A program made the translations under genes and the position numbers. From Streptomyces polyasparticus (GTDB lineage Bacteria > Actinomycetota > Actinomycetes > Streptomycetales > Streptomycetaceae), in contig NZ_JACTVJ010000024.1 of NCBI RefSeq assembly GCF_014493765.1, positions 1 through 64,000 of the forward strand: DNA of 64,000 nt, read 5' to 3'. The first letter of the stretch is position 1, and each line of letters begins with the position of its first letter. Positions 35,715-44,676 of this stretch are shown here, piece by piece. The notes beneath the pieces were generated by a model. The model saw only the letters and a list, made by a program, of their open reading frames with translations. It did not search any database and was not told the origin of the DNA.

Positions 35715-37903
35715 CAGGCTGCTTCTTCCGGGGTCGGTGCGGGCGTACGGTCCTCGACGGGGATGATCTTCGGCAGGGCCTCGGGCCGTTCGCCGAGGAA
35801 GACCCGGCGCACCACGCGCTCGGCGGCCGCGCCGTCGTCGAACTCGCAGAAGCGCTGCCGGAACGCGGCCCGCAGCTTCGCGGCGCCACTGTCACGCCAG
35901 GCGTCGCCGCGCAGGATCTCGGTCAACTCGTCCTGGGTGCGGGCCACTTGGCCCGGCGGTTCGGCGAGCAGGTCGAAATAGACCCCGCGGGTCTGGGCGT
36001 ACATCTCCCAGTCGTCGGCGTAGATCACGATCGGCCGGTCGAGGTTGGCGTAGTCGAACTGGATCGAGGAGTAGTCCGCGATCAGCGCGTCCGCCGCGAG
36101 GCAGACGTCCTCGACGGGGTCGTATGCGGAGACGTCGATGACCCGGCCGGTGCCGCGCAGCCGGGCCAGCGGCGAGGCGGAACCGCCGTAGAAGTAGTGA
36201 CCGCGCACCAGGAGCACGGTGTCCTCGCCGAGGGACTCGGCGAGCGCGGCGAGGTCGAGGCGCGGGGTCCAGCCGGCCTCGTAGTCGCGGTGCGTGGGCG
36301 CGTACAGCAGGGCCCGCTTGCCGGGGGCGATGCCGAGCTTCGCGCGGACGGCCCGTACGTCGGCGGCGGTCGCGCGGTAGAAGACGTCATTGCGCGGATA
36401 GCCGTAGTCGAGCGGGGTGTAGTGCGAGGGGTAGGCGTGCGCCCACATCCGGGTGGAGTGGCTGTTGGCCGAGAGGCTGTAGTCCCAGGCGTCCACCCGG
36501 GCGAGCAGGGCACGGAAGTTGACGCCCTTGGAGGACGCCGGGAAGTCCATCTGGTCCAGGCCCATCCGCTTGAGCGGGGTGCCGTGATGGGTCTGGACGT
36601 AGCGCTGCTCGGGGCGCTTGACCAGCAGGTTGGGGAAGTTGACGTTGTTCACCAGGAAGCCGGCGCGGCCCAGGACGTCGAGGTAGCGCTTGCTGCCCGG
36701 CACCACGTGGTCGGTGCCCGCCGGAAGCAGCGGCACGTTGTCCGCACCCACCACCCACACCGGGTGGATCTCCGGGGCGAGTTCGGCGAGCTTCGCGGCG
36801 ATCGCGCCCGGGTTGCAGGCCACGCCGCGGTCCCAGTAGGCGGAGAACAGCGCGAGCTCCCGGTCGACCGGCAGGCTGCGCGCCTTCTCGTAGCGGCGGC
36901 GGCGCACGCTCGCGCCGAGCTTGCGCTTCCTCGTCTGCAGCGTCGCGGTCAGATCGCGCTGGCGGCGATTGGCCTTCTGCAGCGTCCGGTACGCGGTGAA
37001 CTGGCCCTTGACCAGGAGGTTCTGGCGCACTCCGGCGAGACCGTCGGGGGCGGTGTGCCCCGCGGGCCGGAAGCGGACGGCGTGCTCGGAGGCGCGGCGG
37101 AAGAACTCGGGGGCCAGCTCTTCGGGCAGCAGGCCGGGGCGGGCGATGATGCGCAGATACTCGGCCGTCATCCGGTCGTAGAGCACCCCGCGTACGGACG
37201 CCGGGGCGTTCTCGGCGAGCGCCCAGATCTCCTCGTACTCCTCGAAGATCTCGCAGTGCTCCTCGGGGGTGAGCTGCGGCAGGCTCGCGCGGCGCAGCCG
37301 GCGCTCGGCGAGCAGCGCCGCGTCGAGGCAGGCGACGCGGTCGGCGAGTAGCAACGTGGCGTAGGCGGTGGTGAGTTCACCGGCCGGGGACGGCTCGTCG
37401 AACAGGCCCTTGTCGAGATGGTCGCGGAAGAACGCGGCGCGCAGCGCGCGGTTGCCGAGCATCGGGGTGATGTCGAGCAGCGTGGGCACGGTGGCCGGTT
37501 TGCGTGCCTCGGGGCCGGCCGCGGCCAGGATCCTGGTGTCGGTGCTGGGGCGTGCCGGGTCCCACCAGTAGGCCCGTACATGGTCGAAGAGCAGTACGTC
37601 CGCGGGGCTGTCGGCGTGCTCGACGAGGGTGCGGACCGCGTCCGGGAGCAGCGTGTCCTTGCTGTCCAGGAACAGCAGCCACTCACCGCCTGCCGCCGCC
37701 GCGCCCGCCTGCCGGGCCGCCGGTACGGAGGGCTCCACCGGGAGCACCCTCGCGGCGACACCGTCGCACTGGGACCGGGCGTCTTCGTCGGCGGGCACGA
37801 CGATCAGCTCGGCATCGGCGCCGCACTGGGCCGCCGCACTGTCCAGGCACTCGCGCAGATGGCCCTGCACATCGGGCCCGGTCACGATCACGCTCAGCTT
37901 CAC
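35714..37903 (-). CDS. GT2-like/CDP-glycerol glycerophosphotransferase fusion
   Basis: A 729-aa protein. The first 230 residues form a GT2-like domain (KLSVIVTGPDVQGHLRECLDS). The C-terminal half (about 370-729) is a TagF/TagB-type CDP-glycerol glycerophosphotransferase: QTHHGTPLKRMGLDQ near 441 holds the catalytic His, YAPTHRDY follows, and LIADYSSIQFDYANL near 614 completes the active site. A basic, coiled middle (about 300-340) may bind the membrane. It would add glycerol phosphate or a related polyol phosphate to a polyprenol-linked chain. The N-terminal domain has weak metal-binding residues (LDSKDTL), so it may be less active. Confidence 0.88.
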   Translation of the reverse strand: MKLSVIVTGPDVQGHLRECLDSAAAQCGADAELIVVPADEDARSQCDGVAARVLPVEPSVPAARQAGAAAAGGEWLLFLDSKDTLLPDAVRTLVEHADSPADVLLFDHVRAYWWDPARPSTDTRILAAAGPEARKPATVPTLLDITPMLGNRALRAAFFRDHLDKGLFDEPSPAGELTTAYATLLLADRVACLDAALLAERRLRRASLPQLTPEEHCEIFEEYEEIWALAENAPASVRGVLYDRMTAEYLRIIARPGLLPEELAPEFFRRASEHAVRFRPAGHTAPDGLAGVRQNLLVKGQFTAYRTLQKANRRQRDLTATLQTRKRKLGASVRRRRYEKARSLPVDRELALFSAYWDRGVACNPGAIAAKLAELAPEIHPVWVVGADNVPLLPAGTDHVVPGSKRYLDVLGRAGFLVNNVNFPNLLVKRPEQRYVQTHHGTPLKRMGLDQMDFPASSKGVNFRALLARVDAWDYSLSANSHSTRMWAHAYPSHYTPLDYGYPRNDVFYRATAADVRAVRAKLGIAPGKRALLYAPTHRDYEAGWTPRLDLAALAESLGEDTVLLVRGHYFYGGSASPLARLRGTGRVIDVSAYDPVEDVCLAADALIADYSSIQFDYANLDRPIVIYADDWEMYAQTRGVYFDLLAEPPGQVARTQDELTEILRGDAWRDSGAAKLRAAFRQRFCEFDDGAAAERVVRRVFLGERPEALPKIIPVEDRTPAPTPEEAA

Positions 37904-37913
37904 CGTTCGGTCC

Positions 37914-39014
37914 TCACGCCTTTGCGGGCTTGTCGAGCTTGTCGCCGAGCCAGACCAGTGCGGCCGGCACCTCGCGCTTCCAGGTGTTGAAGTTGTGGCC
38001 GCCCTCGTCGAGGATGATCCGCGCCATCCGCATGGGTCCCTCCTTGAGCTTCGAGAGGAAGGCCAGGGTGTGCTGGTAGTCGTACTCGCCCTTGGCGCTG
38101 CTGGTCACGAGCAGGGAGACGGGCGGCTGCGGCAGCTTCTCCATCCGCCACATCAGGTCGTTCTCCTGCTCCAGCTTCTTGTCGCCGTGGAAGAGATCGC
38201 CGGTGGTGTCGTCGGTCTTCGCCGCGAAGTACGGGGAGAGCGCGGCGCCCGCGGTGAAGCTCTCGGGGAAGGTCATGGGCAGCTTCAGGGCGCAGTAGCC
38301 GCCGGTCGAGTAGCCGGTGACGCCCCACTGCTTGGTTCCGGTGCCGACCCGGTAGTGCTGGGTGATCGCCTTCGGCAGGTCCTTCGCGAAGTACGTCAGG
38401 ACCTTGGGGCCGCCGGGCACGTCCACGCACTCCGTGTCCCGCGGCGGGGTCACCGCCGACCGGATGAAGATCATCACCGCGGGCGGCATCTTGCCCGTAC
38501 GGGCCTTGTCGCGAGCGGTGTCCACGAAGCCCAGCTGGTTGATCATCCCGTCGACCGTGCCCGGGTAGCCGGTGATCGCGAGGATGGCCGGGAACTTCTT
38601 GTCCTTGTTGCCCTTCTGGAAGTACTGCGGAGGCAGATACACCTTGGCGTCCGCGGCGATCCTCGTGGTCGGTCCGGTGATCTTCACGGACTCCAGGCGG
38701 CCGCCGCCGGCGAGGGCCTGGTCCGACTGGAGGGACACGAGCTTGCCGCCCGGCCCCACCTCCTGGACCACGCCCTGGCCCTGGTCGTCGCCGAAGAGGT
38801 CGTCCCAGGAGGCGTAGAACTCGAACTTGTCGTTCACATAGAGCAGGACCACGGAAAGCACCGCGAGCTGCGTGCAGACGAGCAGCGCGAAGCGGCCGAG
38901 CAGCGCGCGGACGCTGCGCCTGGCCAGGCGCGGCCACAGCCACATGGTGAGCGCGAAGAGCGCGATCGCCACGAGGACCGTGAGCAGCAGCAGCGTCTTG
39001 CTGGTGAGTCCCAT
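37914..39014 (-). CDS. Membrane-anchored alpha/beta-hydrolase esterase
   Basis: A 366-aa protein with two N-terminal membrane helices (about 8-27 and 43-60) and an extracytoplasmic alpha/beta-hydrolase domain of the esterase-D/antigen-85-like type. The nucleophile elbow GYSTGGYC places Ser236 as nucleophile; His in DEGGHNFNTW (about 342) is the likely base. It may transfer or remove acyl groups on the surface polymer. ATG 39014 is preceded by AAGGAA. It heads the minus-strand operon down to 32991, with a 139-bp promoter region carrying AATTGTCCTA. Confidence 0.82.
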   Translation of the reverse strand: MGLTSKTLLLLTVLVAIALFALTMWLWPRLARRSVRALLGRFALLVCTQLAVLSVVLLYVNDKFEFYASWDDLFGDDQGQGVVQEVGPGGKLVSLQSDQALAGGGRLESVKITGPTTRIAADAKVYLPPQYFQKGNKDKKFPAILAITGYPGTVDGMINQLGFVDTARDKARTGKMPPAVMIFIRSAVTPPRDTECVDVPGGPKVLTYFAKDLPKAITQHYRVGTGTKQWGVTGYSTGGYCALKLPMTFPESFTAGAALSPYFAAKTDDTTGDLFHGDKKLEQENDLMWRMEKLPQPPVSLLVTSSAKGEYDYQHTLAFLSKLKEGPMRMARIILDEGGHNFNTWKREVPAALVWLGDKLDKPAKA

Positions 39015-39153
39015 CGGGTGCGTTCCTTGCTGGGGGCGAGGGCTGCCCCCGACAAGAAGAGGCTAATTGTCCTATTTGGGTTCTACGAGTCGTGGGTGAC
39101 GGCGGTCACGGCTCAAAGGTGGTGGACGTCGCGGCCCTGGATCGCGGGCAGGG

Positions 39154-39975
39154 TCACCTGCTCGTGAAGCGCTCGTACTCCTGGAGGACCTGCTCGGTGG
39201 GCCCGTCCATGCGCAGCTCGCCCTTCTCCAGCCACAGGACCCGGTCGCAGGTGTCGCGGATGGACTTGTTGCTGTGGCTGACCAGGAAGACCGTGCCCGC
39301 CTTGGCGCGCAGCTCGCGGATGCGGGCCTCCGAGCGCTTCTGGAAGCGGGCGTCGCCGGTCGCGAGCGCCTCGTCGATCAGGAGGACGTCATGGTCCTTG
39401 GCCGCGCCGATCGAGAACCGCAGCCGTGCCTTCATGCCGGAGGAGTACGTGCGCATCGGCAGCGAGATGAAGTCGCCCTTGTCGTTGACCCCCGAGAAGT
39501 CGACGATCTCGTCATAGCGCTCCCGTACCTGCTCACGGGACATCCCCATGGCCAGGCAGCCGAGGGTCACATTGCGCTCGCCGGTCAGATCGTCCATCAG
39601 GGCGGCGTTCACACCCATCAGGGAGGGCTGGCCGTCGGTGTAGATCCGGCCGTTCTCGCAGGGCAGCAGGCCGGCGACGGCGCGCAGCAGGGTGGACTTG
39701 CCGGAGCCGTTGGTGCCGATCAGGCCGATGGCCTCGCCGCGGTACGCGGTGAAGGTGACGCCCTTGACGGCGTGCACCTCGCGCACGCCGGGGCGCTTGC
39801 CGCGGCCGATGATCCGGCTCAGTGCGGAGGTGGCGCTGCCGCGCCCGGTGCCCGAGCCGACGACCCGGTAGACGATGTCGACTCCGTCGGCGATGACGGT
39901 CGGTGTGCGCTCGCCGGTCCGCTGTGCGGGGACGTCGGAGCGTTTGACCTGGGGATTGAGCAAGGTGTCAGCCAC
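39154..39975 (-). CDS. Teichoic-acid-type ABC exporter, ATP-binding subunit
   Basis: A 273-aa ABC ATPase like TagH/TarH and Wzt. Walker A GTNGSGKST is at 87-95, the signature YSSGMKARLRFS at 177-188, and Walker B DVLLIDEA at 196-203. The 60-residue N-terminal extension is longer than in simple ABC ATPases, as in polysaccharide exporters. It would energise export of the polyprenol-linked polymer with the permease gene, which overlaps it by 8 bp upstream. It has no C-terminal carbohydrate-binding domain. Confidence 0.92.
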   Translation of the reverse strand: MADTLLNPQVKRSDVPAQRTGERTPTVIADGVDIVYRVVGSGTGRGSATSALSRIIGRGKRPGVREVHAVKGVTFTAYRGEAIGLIGTNGSGKSTLLRAVAGLLPCENGRIYTDGQPSLMGVNAALMDDLTGERNVTLGCLAMGMSREQVRERYDEIVDFSGVNDKGDFISLPMRTYSSGMKARLRFSIGAAKDHDVLLIDEALATGDARFQKRSEARIRELRAKAGTVFLVSHSNKSIRDTCDRVLWLEKGELRMDGPTEQVLQEYERFTSR

Positions 39976-40894
39976 GGCCGTAGGTCTCCTCTGCCTTCCA
40001 GAAGTAGACGAACCCGCCGATGCCCACGAACAGGGCCCAGCCGAGGGCCCAGGCCCATACGTGGTGCGGGAGCTGGTTCGCGTGGAAGCTGTCGATCAGG
40101 GCGTACCGCATCAGGTCGATGAAGAGGGTCGCCGGATTGTGCTCCAGCGCGAAGTGCACCGCGTGCGGTACGTGCTTGCCCTTGGTGACCTGCTGCAGCG
40201 AGAACATCACGCCGGACACGTACATCCACGTGCGCAGCACGAACGGCATCAGCTGACCGATGTCGGGGGTCTTGGCGCACAGCCGGGCCACGATCATCGC
40301 GAGGCCCGCGTTGAACACGGACTGCAGCACCAGGGCCGGGAACACCAGGAGCCACCTCGGCGTGACCGGCAGTCCGAAGCCCAGGACGATCACGACGAGG
40401 GCGACCATCGAGAAGAGCAGCTGCTGCAGCTGCTGGAGGCAGAACGAGATCGGCAGCGCGGCCCGCGGGAAGTGCAGCGCCCGTACGAGGCCCAGATTGC
40501 CGGCCACGGCCCGGGTGCCCGCCATGATCGACGACTGCGTGAAGGTGAACACGAAGACGCCCGTGACCAGGAACGGGATGTAGTCCGGCACCCCGCGCTT
40601 GACGCCCATCAGGACGCCGAAGATGAGGTAGTACACGGCCGCGTTGAGCAGCGGGGTCATCACCTGCCAGAGCTGGCCGAGCTTCGCCTGGCTGTACTGC
40701 GTCGTCAGCTTGGCCGTGGCGAACGCCGTGATGAAGTGCCGGCGCTGCCACAGCTGGCTCGCATAACTGCCCAGTGAGGGGCGGGCGTTGCTCACGGAGA
40801 GCCCGTAACGCGCGGCGAGCTCCTGCGCGGAGGGCGCGGACGGCGTCGGGGGCGTGGCCGTGCGTTCCGGCGGCGCCTCGAGCACTTGACTCAC
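39968..40894 (-). CDS. Teichoic-acid-type ABC exporter, permease subunit
   Basis: A 308-aa ABC-2 type permease (TagG/Wzm-like) with six membrane helices after an 85-residue cytoplasmic N-terminus. The region LTTQYSQAKLGQLWQVMTPLL is the family's first conserved block. It is first in an operon with the ATPase and divergent from the TetR gene; two palindromic sites lie between. It exports the lipid-linked wall polymer across the membrane. Confidence 0.92.
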   Translation of the reverse strand: MSQVLEAPPERTATPPTPSAPSAQELAARYGLSVSNARPSLGSYASQLWQRRHFITAFATAKLTTQYSQAKLGQLWQVMTPLLNAAVYYLIFGVLMGVKRGVPDYIPFLVTGVFVFTFTQSSIMAGTRAVAGNLGLVRALHFPRAALPISFCLQQLQQLLFSMVALVVIVLGFGLPVTPRWLLVFPALVLQSVFNAGLAMIVARLCAKTPDIGQLMPFVLRTWMYVSGVMFSLQQVTKGKHVPHAVHFALEHNPATLFIDLMRYALIDSFHANQLPHHVWAWALGWALFVGIGGFVYFWKAEETYGRG

Positions 40895-40911
40895 TGACTT
40901 ACCTCGCTTTT

Positions 40912-40937
40912 ACGTCGGGACGGACCCGTATCGTCGC
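40912..40937. promoter_or_regulatory. Candidate TetR operator 1
   Basis: A 26-bp imperfect palindrome with arms ACGTCGGGACG and CGTATCGTCGC around a 4-nt centre. It matches operator 2 at 21 of 26 positions and lies 18 bp before the ABC permease start, so binding here would block the exporter operon. Confidence 0.62.
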
Positions 40938-40960
40938 TGCGTGGAGCGTAGGACGAATCG

Positions 40961-40986
40961 ACGTCGGAACGCAACCGTTTCGTCGT
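40961..40986. promoter_or_regulatory. Candidate TetR operator 2
   Basis: A 26-bp palindrome with arms ACGTCGGAACG and CGTTTCGTCGT (9 of 11 complementary) around CAAC, 21 bp before the TetR ATG. The two operators are 49 bp apart, about five helical turns. Confidence 0.65.
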
Positions 40987-41007
40987 ATCGGACGTATGCT
41001 GTGCCGC

Positions 41008-41712
41008 ATGACCGCCGAGCAGTTCTCGAACTCCACCGCCGACCCGGACCCCGCCTCGGCCGGTGCCGCAGCGGCCAAGCCGGCCCGTCGCCGGGCTCCG
41101 GCCGGGGCCGCGGTGCTGCGCGAGGATGTGACCGAAGCCATTCGTGCGGCGGTCTTCGCGGAGCTGGCCGCCGTCGGGTACGGCCGGATGTCGATCGAGG
41201 GCGTCGCGCGCCGCGCGGGCGTCGGCAAGACCGCCGTCTACCGCCGCTGGCGCTCCAAGCTGCACCTGGTGCTCGACCTGGTCTCGGCGGTCGCCGTCCA
41301 GGGTCTGCCCGCCCCCGACACCGGCTCGCTCGAAGGCGATCTGCGCCTGCTCTACGAGGTCACCTCGCGCGCCCTGCGCCACCCCGTGGCCGGCCAGATC
41401 ATCCCGGACCTGCAGGCCGAGGCGGCCCGCAATCCGGAGATCCGCGAGGCCCTGGAGAAGGCGCTGCGCGAGGGCCAGCACTCGGTGGCCAGCGGTATCG
41501 TCCAGGCCGCGGTCGCCCGTGGCGAGCTGAGCGAGTCCGTGGACGAGGAGCTCGCGCTCGATCTGATCTCGGGGCCCCTCTACTGGCGCTCGGTGGTCAC
41601 GCGCGTGCCACTGCCGAAGGGCTATCTGGACCGGCTGACCGCGGCCACCGCGGCGGGGCTGCGGGCGATGCAGGGGCCGGGCGTGATGCAGGGACCGGGG
41701 TCCGGGACCTGA
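41008..41712 (+). CDS. TetR-family transcriptional regulator
   Basis: A 234-aa TetR repressor. The first 35 residues are Ala/Arg-rich. The HTH (about 40-85) contains AVFAELAAVGYGRMSIEGVARRAGVGKTAVYRRWRSK in the family pattern, and the C-terminal domain resembles TetR_C_16-type ligand domains. The ATG at 41008 (alternatively 40996) is divergent from the teichoic-acid ABC exporter. Two palindromes in the shared 113-bp region suggest it represses both itself and the exporter. The ligand is unknown. The end repeats MQGPG. Confidence 0.9.
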   Translation: MTAEQFSNSTADPDPASAGAAAAKPARRRAPAGAAVLREDVTEAIRAAVFAELAAVGYGRMSIEGVARRAGVGKTAVYRRWRSKLHLVLDLVSAVAVQGLPAPDTGSLEGDLRLLYEVTSRALRHPVAGQIIPDLQAEAARNPEIREALEKALREGQHSVASGIVQAAVARGELSESVDEELALDLISGPLYWRSVVTRVPLPKGYLDRLTAATAAGLRAMQGPGVMQGPGSGT

Positions 41713-41720
41713 GGGCGCGC

Positions 41721-41817
41721 GTCCGGAACACCGGGCGCGCGCCGAGCGCGGGCGTTCGGAACCCCGGGCACACGCAAAGCGTCGAGTCCGGAACCCCGGG
41801 CGCGCGCCAAGCGTCGA
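41721..41817. repeat. Three tandem ~32-bp repeats between tetR and galE
   Basis: Units begin at 41721, 41754 and 41786 and share GTCCGGAACCCCGGGCGCGC-like sequence. Copies 2 and 3 (32 bp each) differ at four to six positions; copy 1 is more diverged. The array starts 9 bp after the tetR stop and ends 37 bp before galE. Each unit contains a CCCGGG palindrome. Confidence 0.75.
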
Positions 41818-41854
41818 ACAAACTGGAACAAAACGCTACGGAAGCAGGGTGAGC

Positions 41855-42835
41855 ATGACCTGGCTGATCACCGGCGGCGCCGGTTACATCGGGGCGCACG
41901 TCGTGCGTTCCCTGCTCGCGGCCGGCGAGCAGGCCGTGGTCTTCGACGACCTGTCGTCGGGGATCGCCGAGCGCGTGCCCGAGGGTGTGCCGTTCGTCGA
42001 GGGCACCGTGCTCGACCGGGAGAAGCTCGACCGGGCGATCGCCGAGCACGGCATCACGGGCGTCGTCCACCTCGCGGCCAAGAAGCAGGTCGGCGAGTCC
42101 GTCGAACTGCCGCTGCACTACTACCACGAGAACATCGAGGGCCTGCGCGTCCTGCTCGCGGCCGTCGCCGCCGCCGGTGTGCGCTCCTTCGTCTTCTCCT
42201 CGTCGGCCGCGGTGTACGGCATGCCCGACGTGGACCTCGTCACCGAGGACACCCCCTGCCTGCCGATGAGCCCGTACGGCGAGACCAAGCTGGCGGGCGA
42301 GTGGCTGGTCCGCGCGGCCGGCCGCGCCCACGGCATCGCGACCGCGTCCCTGCGGTACTTCAACGTGGCGGGCGCGGCGAGCCCCGAACTCGCCGACACC
42401 GGCGTGTTCAACGTGGTCCCGATGGTCTTCGAGAAGCTCACCGAGGGCGCGGCCCCGCGGATCTTCGGCGCCGACTACCCGACGCCGGACGGCACCTGCG
42501 TCCGCGACTACATCCACGTCGCCGACCTGGCCGACGCCCATGTGGCCGCCGCCCGCAAGCTCGCCGCGGCGCCCGGCAGCGATCTGACGGTCAACATCGG
42601 CCGCGGCGAAGGCGTTTCGGTCCGCGAGCTCGTCGACCTGATCGGCGAGGTCGCCGGCCACGAGGTCGAGCCCGAGATCGCCCCGCGCCGCGCCGGCGAC
42701 CCGGCCCGTGTGGTCGCCTCGGCCGACCGCATCACCGCCGAGCTGGGCTGGAAGGCCCGTCATGACGTCCGCGACATGATCACGTCGGCCTGGGCGGGCT
42801 GGGTGCGCCTGCACCCGGAGGCGGCGCGCAAGTAG
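41855..42835 (+). CDS. galE: UDP-glucose 4-epimerase family protein
   Basis: A 326-aa extended short-chain dehydrogenase. The NAD-binding GGAGYIG is at 7-13, the catalytic Tyr141 and Lys145 are in YGETK, Ser in SSSAAVYG, and RYFNVAGA, the GalE signature, follows. It interconverts UDP-glucose and UDP-galactose or the N-acetyl forms and would supply sugars for the surface polymer. ATG 41855 follows a weak AGGGTGA site. It lies downstream of tetR behind three tandem repeats, and a strong terminator follows. Confidence 0.9.
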   Translation: MTWLITGGAGYIGAHVVRSLLAAGEQAVVFDDLSSGIAERVPEGVPFVEGTVLDREKLDRAIAEHGITGVVHLAAKKQVGESVELPLHYYHENIEGLRVLLAAVAAAGVRSFVFSSSAAVYGMPDVDLVTEDTPCLPMSPYGETKLAGEWLVRAAGRAHGIATASLRYFNVAGAASPELADTGVFNVVPMVFEKLTEGAAPRIFGADYPTPDGTCVRDYIHVADLADAHVAAARKLAAAPGSDLTVNIGRGEGVSVRELVDLIGEVAGHEVEPEIAPRRAGDPARVVASADRITAELGWKARHDVRDMITSAWAGWVRLHPEAARK

Positions 42836-42853
42836 CGTGTCCCGCACCTGCTG

Positions 42854-42887
42854 AAGGGGCCGCAGCCCGCAAGGGGCGCGGCCCCTT
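42854..42887 (+). terminator. Terminator after galE
   Basis: AAGGGGCCGC (42854-42863) and GCGGCCCCTT (42878-42887) form a perfect 10-bp stem with a 14-nt loop. A tandem duplication of CCCCTTCTCGCTTCCGG follows (to about 42917). It lies between galE and the convergent GT2 gene. Confidence 0.8.
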
Positions 42888-42974
42888 CTCGCTTCCGGCC
42901 CCTTCTCGCTTCCGGCCTCCGCGCTCCGGGCCCCCGCGCGCCGCAGGCTTCGGCGCGCTACCCGCCCTTGCACC

Positions 42975-44612
42975 TCACCGGCTGAGCACGCGCCGCACCC
43001 GCCGCCGCACCACCTGGGCCACCCCGCGCACCCCGGGCGCGACCCGCACCGCGAGGTTCCCGCCGTTCGTCGCGTACGGCTGCACCAGGCGCACGCCCCG
43101 CCGCAGATCGCGTACGGCGGTACGGCGCAGCACCCCGGGTCCGGCCACCGCGCGTGCGGCGGTCTCGCGGTACGTGCCGTCCGCGAACCGCACCCGCAGC
43201 CGCAGGTCCCACACGGTGGCCGAGGGGTCGAGCGCGCCGAGGTCGAGCAGCACCTCGGCGGTCCAACTCCCGTCCGGTGCGGGCGAAGCGGCCTCCGGGC
43301 GCCAGGCCGCCGTCCGCCGCATCCCGCGCGCCACGCCCGCCCGGTCCCGCAGGTCGACGTCCACGGTGGTGGGACCGGCCGCGGCGACGCGTCCGTACAG
43401 CTCGTAAAGCCGCAGCGTGAGCACCGAGCCCCGCGCCCGCGGCAGCAGACCGGCGTCGACGGTGAGCGGGAGCAGCCGCATCGGCCGCACAAGGAGATGC
43501 TCCAAGCCGACCTGGGGGAGCTGCTCGGACCACAGGGGCCGGCCGTCGGTGTCCCGTGCGTACGGCGGTACGAGACGGGCGGGGCGGGCCGCTACCTGCT
43601 TCAGGCGCGGCAGATCGACCGGGACCGGCGAGGCCAGGATCACGCGCGCGATCACCCGTCCGGGAGCCGGTGTGCGTTCGAGGTCGGCCTCGTCGAAGGT
43701 GGCGAGATAGGCGCGCGTGAGCCGCCACCACTCGGCGCGGTACTCGGGTGTGCGCTGGTCGAGCTCGCGCGTGTACATCCGCAGGCCGCGATCGAGGAAC
43801 TTGGCGCGCGCCGCCTTCGCCAGCTCCTTCTCGCCGGCGTCGGTCAGGATCCCGACCGCCTCACGGTGCGCGTCCATCCGCGCCTGCCAGTTGGCGATCC
43901 CGGCGCGGTCGAGGGAGATCGACAGTTTGGCGGCCGCGCGGCGCACATGCCAGACGTAGACGTGGTTGGAGATCACCGCGACCCTCGGCCCGGCCGCGAG
44001 CATCCGTGCGCTGAACACGAAGTCCTCGTAGACATAGCGGCCGTCGGGGAAGCGGATGCCGTGCTCGCGCAGGAAGTCCGTGCGGTAGAGCTTGTTGACG
44101 CAGAGGGTGTCATGCACCAGGCGCGGCCGCCGCGAGGGGTGCTCGACGATCGCCGGGGTGTCGTACAGATCGGGCTCCCAGGGCACCTCGCGGCCCGACG
44201 GCAGCTCACGACGCACACACAGACCGGCCGCGACCTGCGCGTCGTGCTCGGTCACGGCCGTGAGCAGCGCGTCCACGGCGCCCGGCGGCAGCACGTCGTC
44301 GCTGTCCAGGAACATCACATACGGGGACGTACAGGCGTCGATCCCGTCATTGCGCGGGGTGCCGCAGCCGCCGCTGTTGGTGCTGCGGGCGATCACCCGG
44401 ACCCGGGGCTCCTCGGCCGCGAGCCGGTGCAGGACCTCGCGGCTGTCGTCGACCGAGCAGTCGTCGACCGCGATCACCTCGCGCACGGCGGGGCCCTGGG
44501 CGAGGGCGGAGCGGACCGCGTCGGCCACATGGGCGGAGTCGTTGTAGCCGATGACCACCACGCAGACCTGGGGCTCCAGGGGGTGTGGCGGGGGAGATGG
44601 CACGCGTTCCAT
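42975..44612 (-). CDS. GT2 glycosyltransferase with C-terminal beta domain
   Basis: A 545-aa protein. The GT-A domain (about 10-230) has VCVVVIGYNDSAHVADAVRS, AVDDCSVDDS and the metal site MFLDSDDVLPPGAV. The C-terminal part is predicted beta-rich and ends in an Arg-rich stretch. It is a paralogue of 34074-35714. ATG 44612 is chosen over an upstream codon because the family similarity starts shortly after; the gene is probably monocistronic. TAGCAT lies 8 nt before this ATG, so the mRNA may have a very short leader. Confidence 0.85.
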   Translation of the reverse strand: MERVPSPPPHPLEPQVCVVVIGYNDSAHVADAVRSALAQGPAVREVIAVDDCSVDDSREVLHRLAAEEPRVRVIARSTNSGGCGTPRNDGIDACTSPYVMFLDSDDVLPPGAVDALLTAVTEHDAQVAAGLCVRRELPSGREVPWEPDLYDTPAIVEHPSRRPRLVHDTLCVNKLYRTDFLREHGIRFPDGRYVYEDFVFSARMLAAGPRVAVISNHVYVWHVRRAAAKLSISLDRAGIANWQARMDAHREAVGILTDAGEKELAKAARAKFLDRGLRMYTRELDQRTPEYRAEWWRLTRAYLATFDEADLERTPAPGRVIARVILASPVPVDLPRLKQVAARPARLVPPYARDTDGRPLWSEQLPQVGLEHLLVRPMRLLPLTVDAGLLPRARGSVLTLRLYELYGRVAAAGPTTVDVDLRDRAGVARGMRRTAAWRPEAASPAPDGSWTAEVLLDLGALDPSATVWDLRLRVRFADGTYRETAARAVAGPGVLRRTAVRDLRRGVRLVQPYATNGGNLAVRVAPGVRGVAQVVRRRVRRVLSR

Positions 44613-44676
44613 GGTCCGAAATGCTAGCCGCAAGCATGAATTGTCCTAGTAAAGGTGACGTCAATGCGCGGTAATC

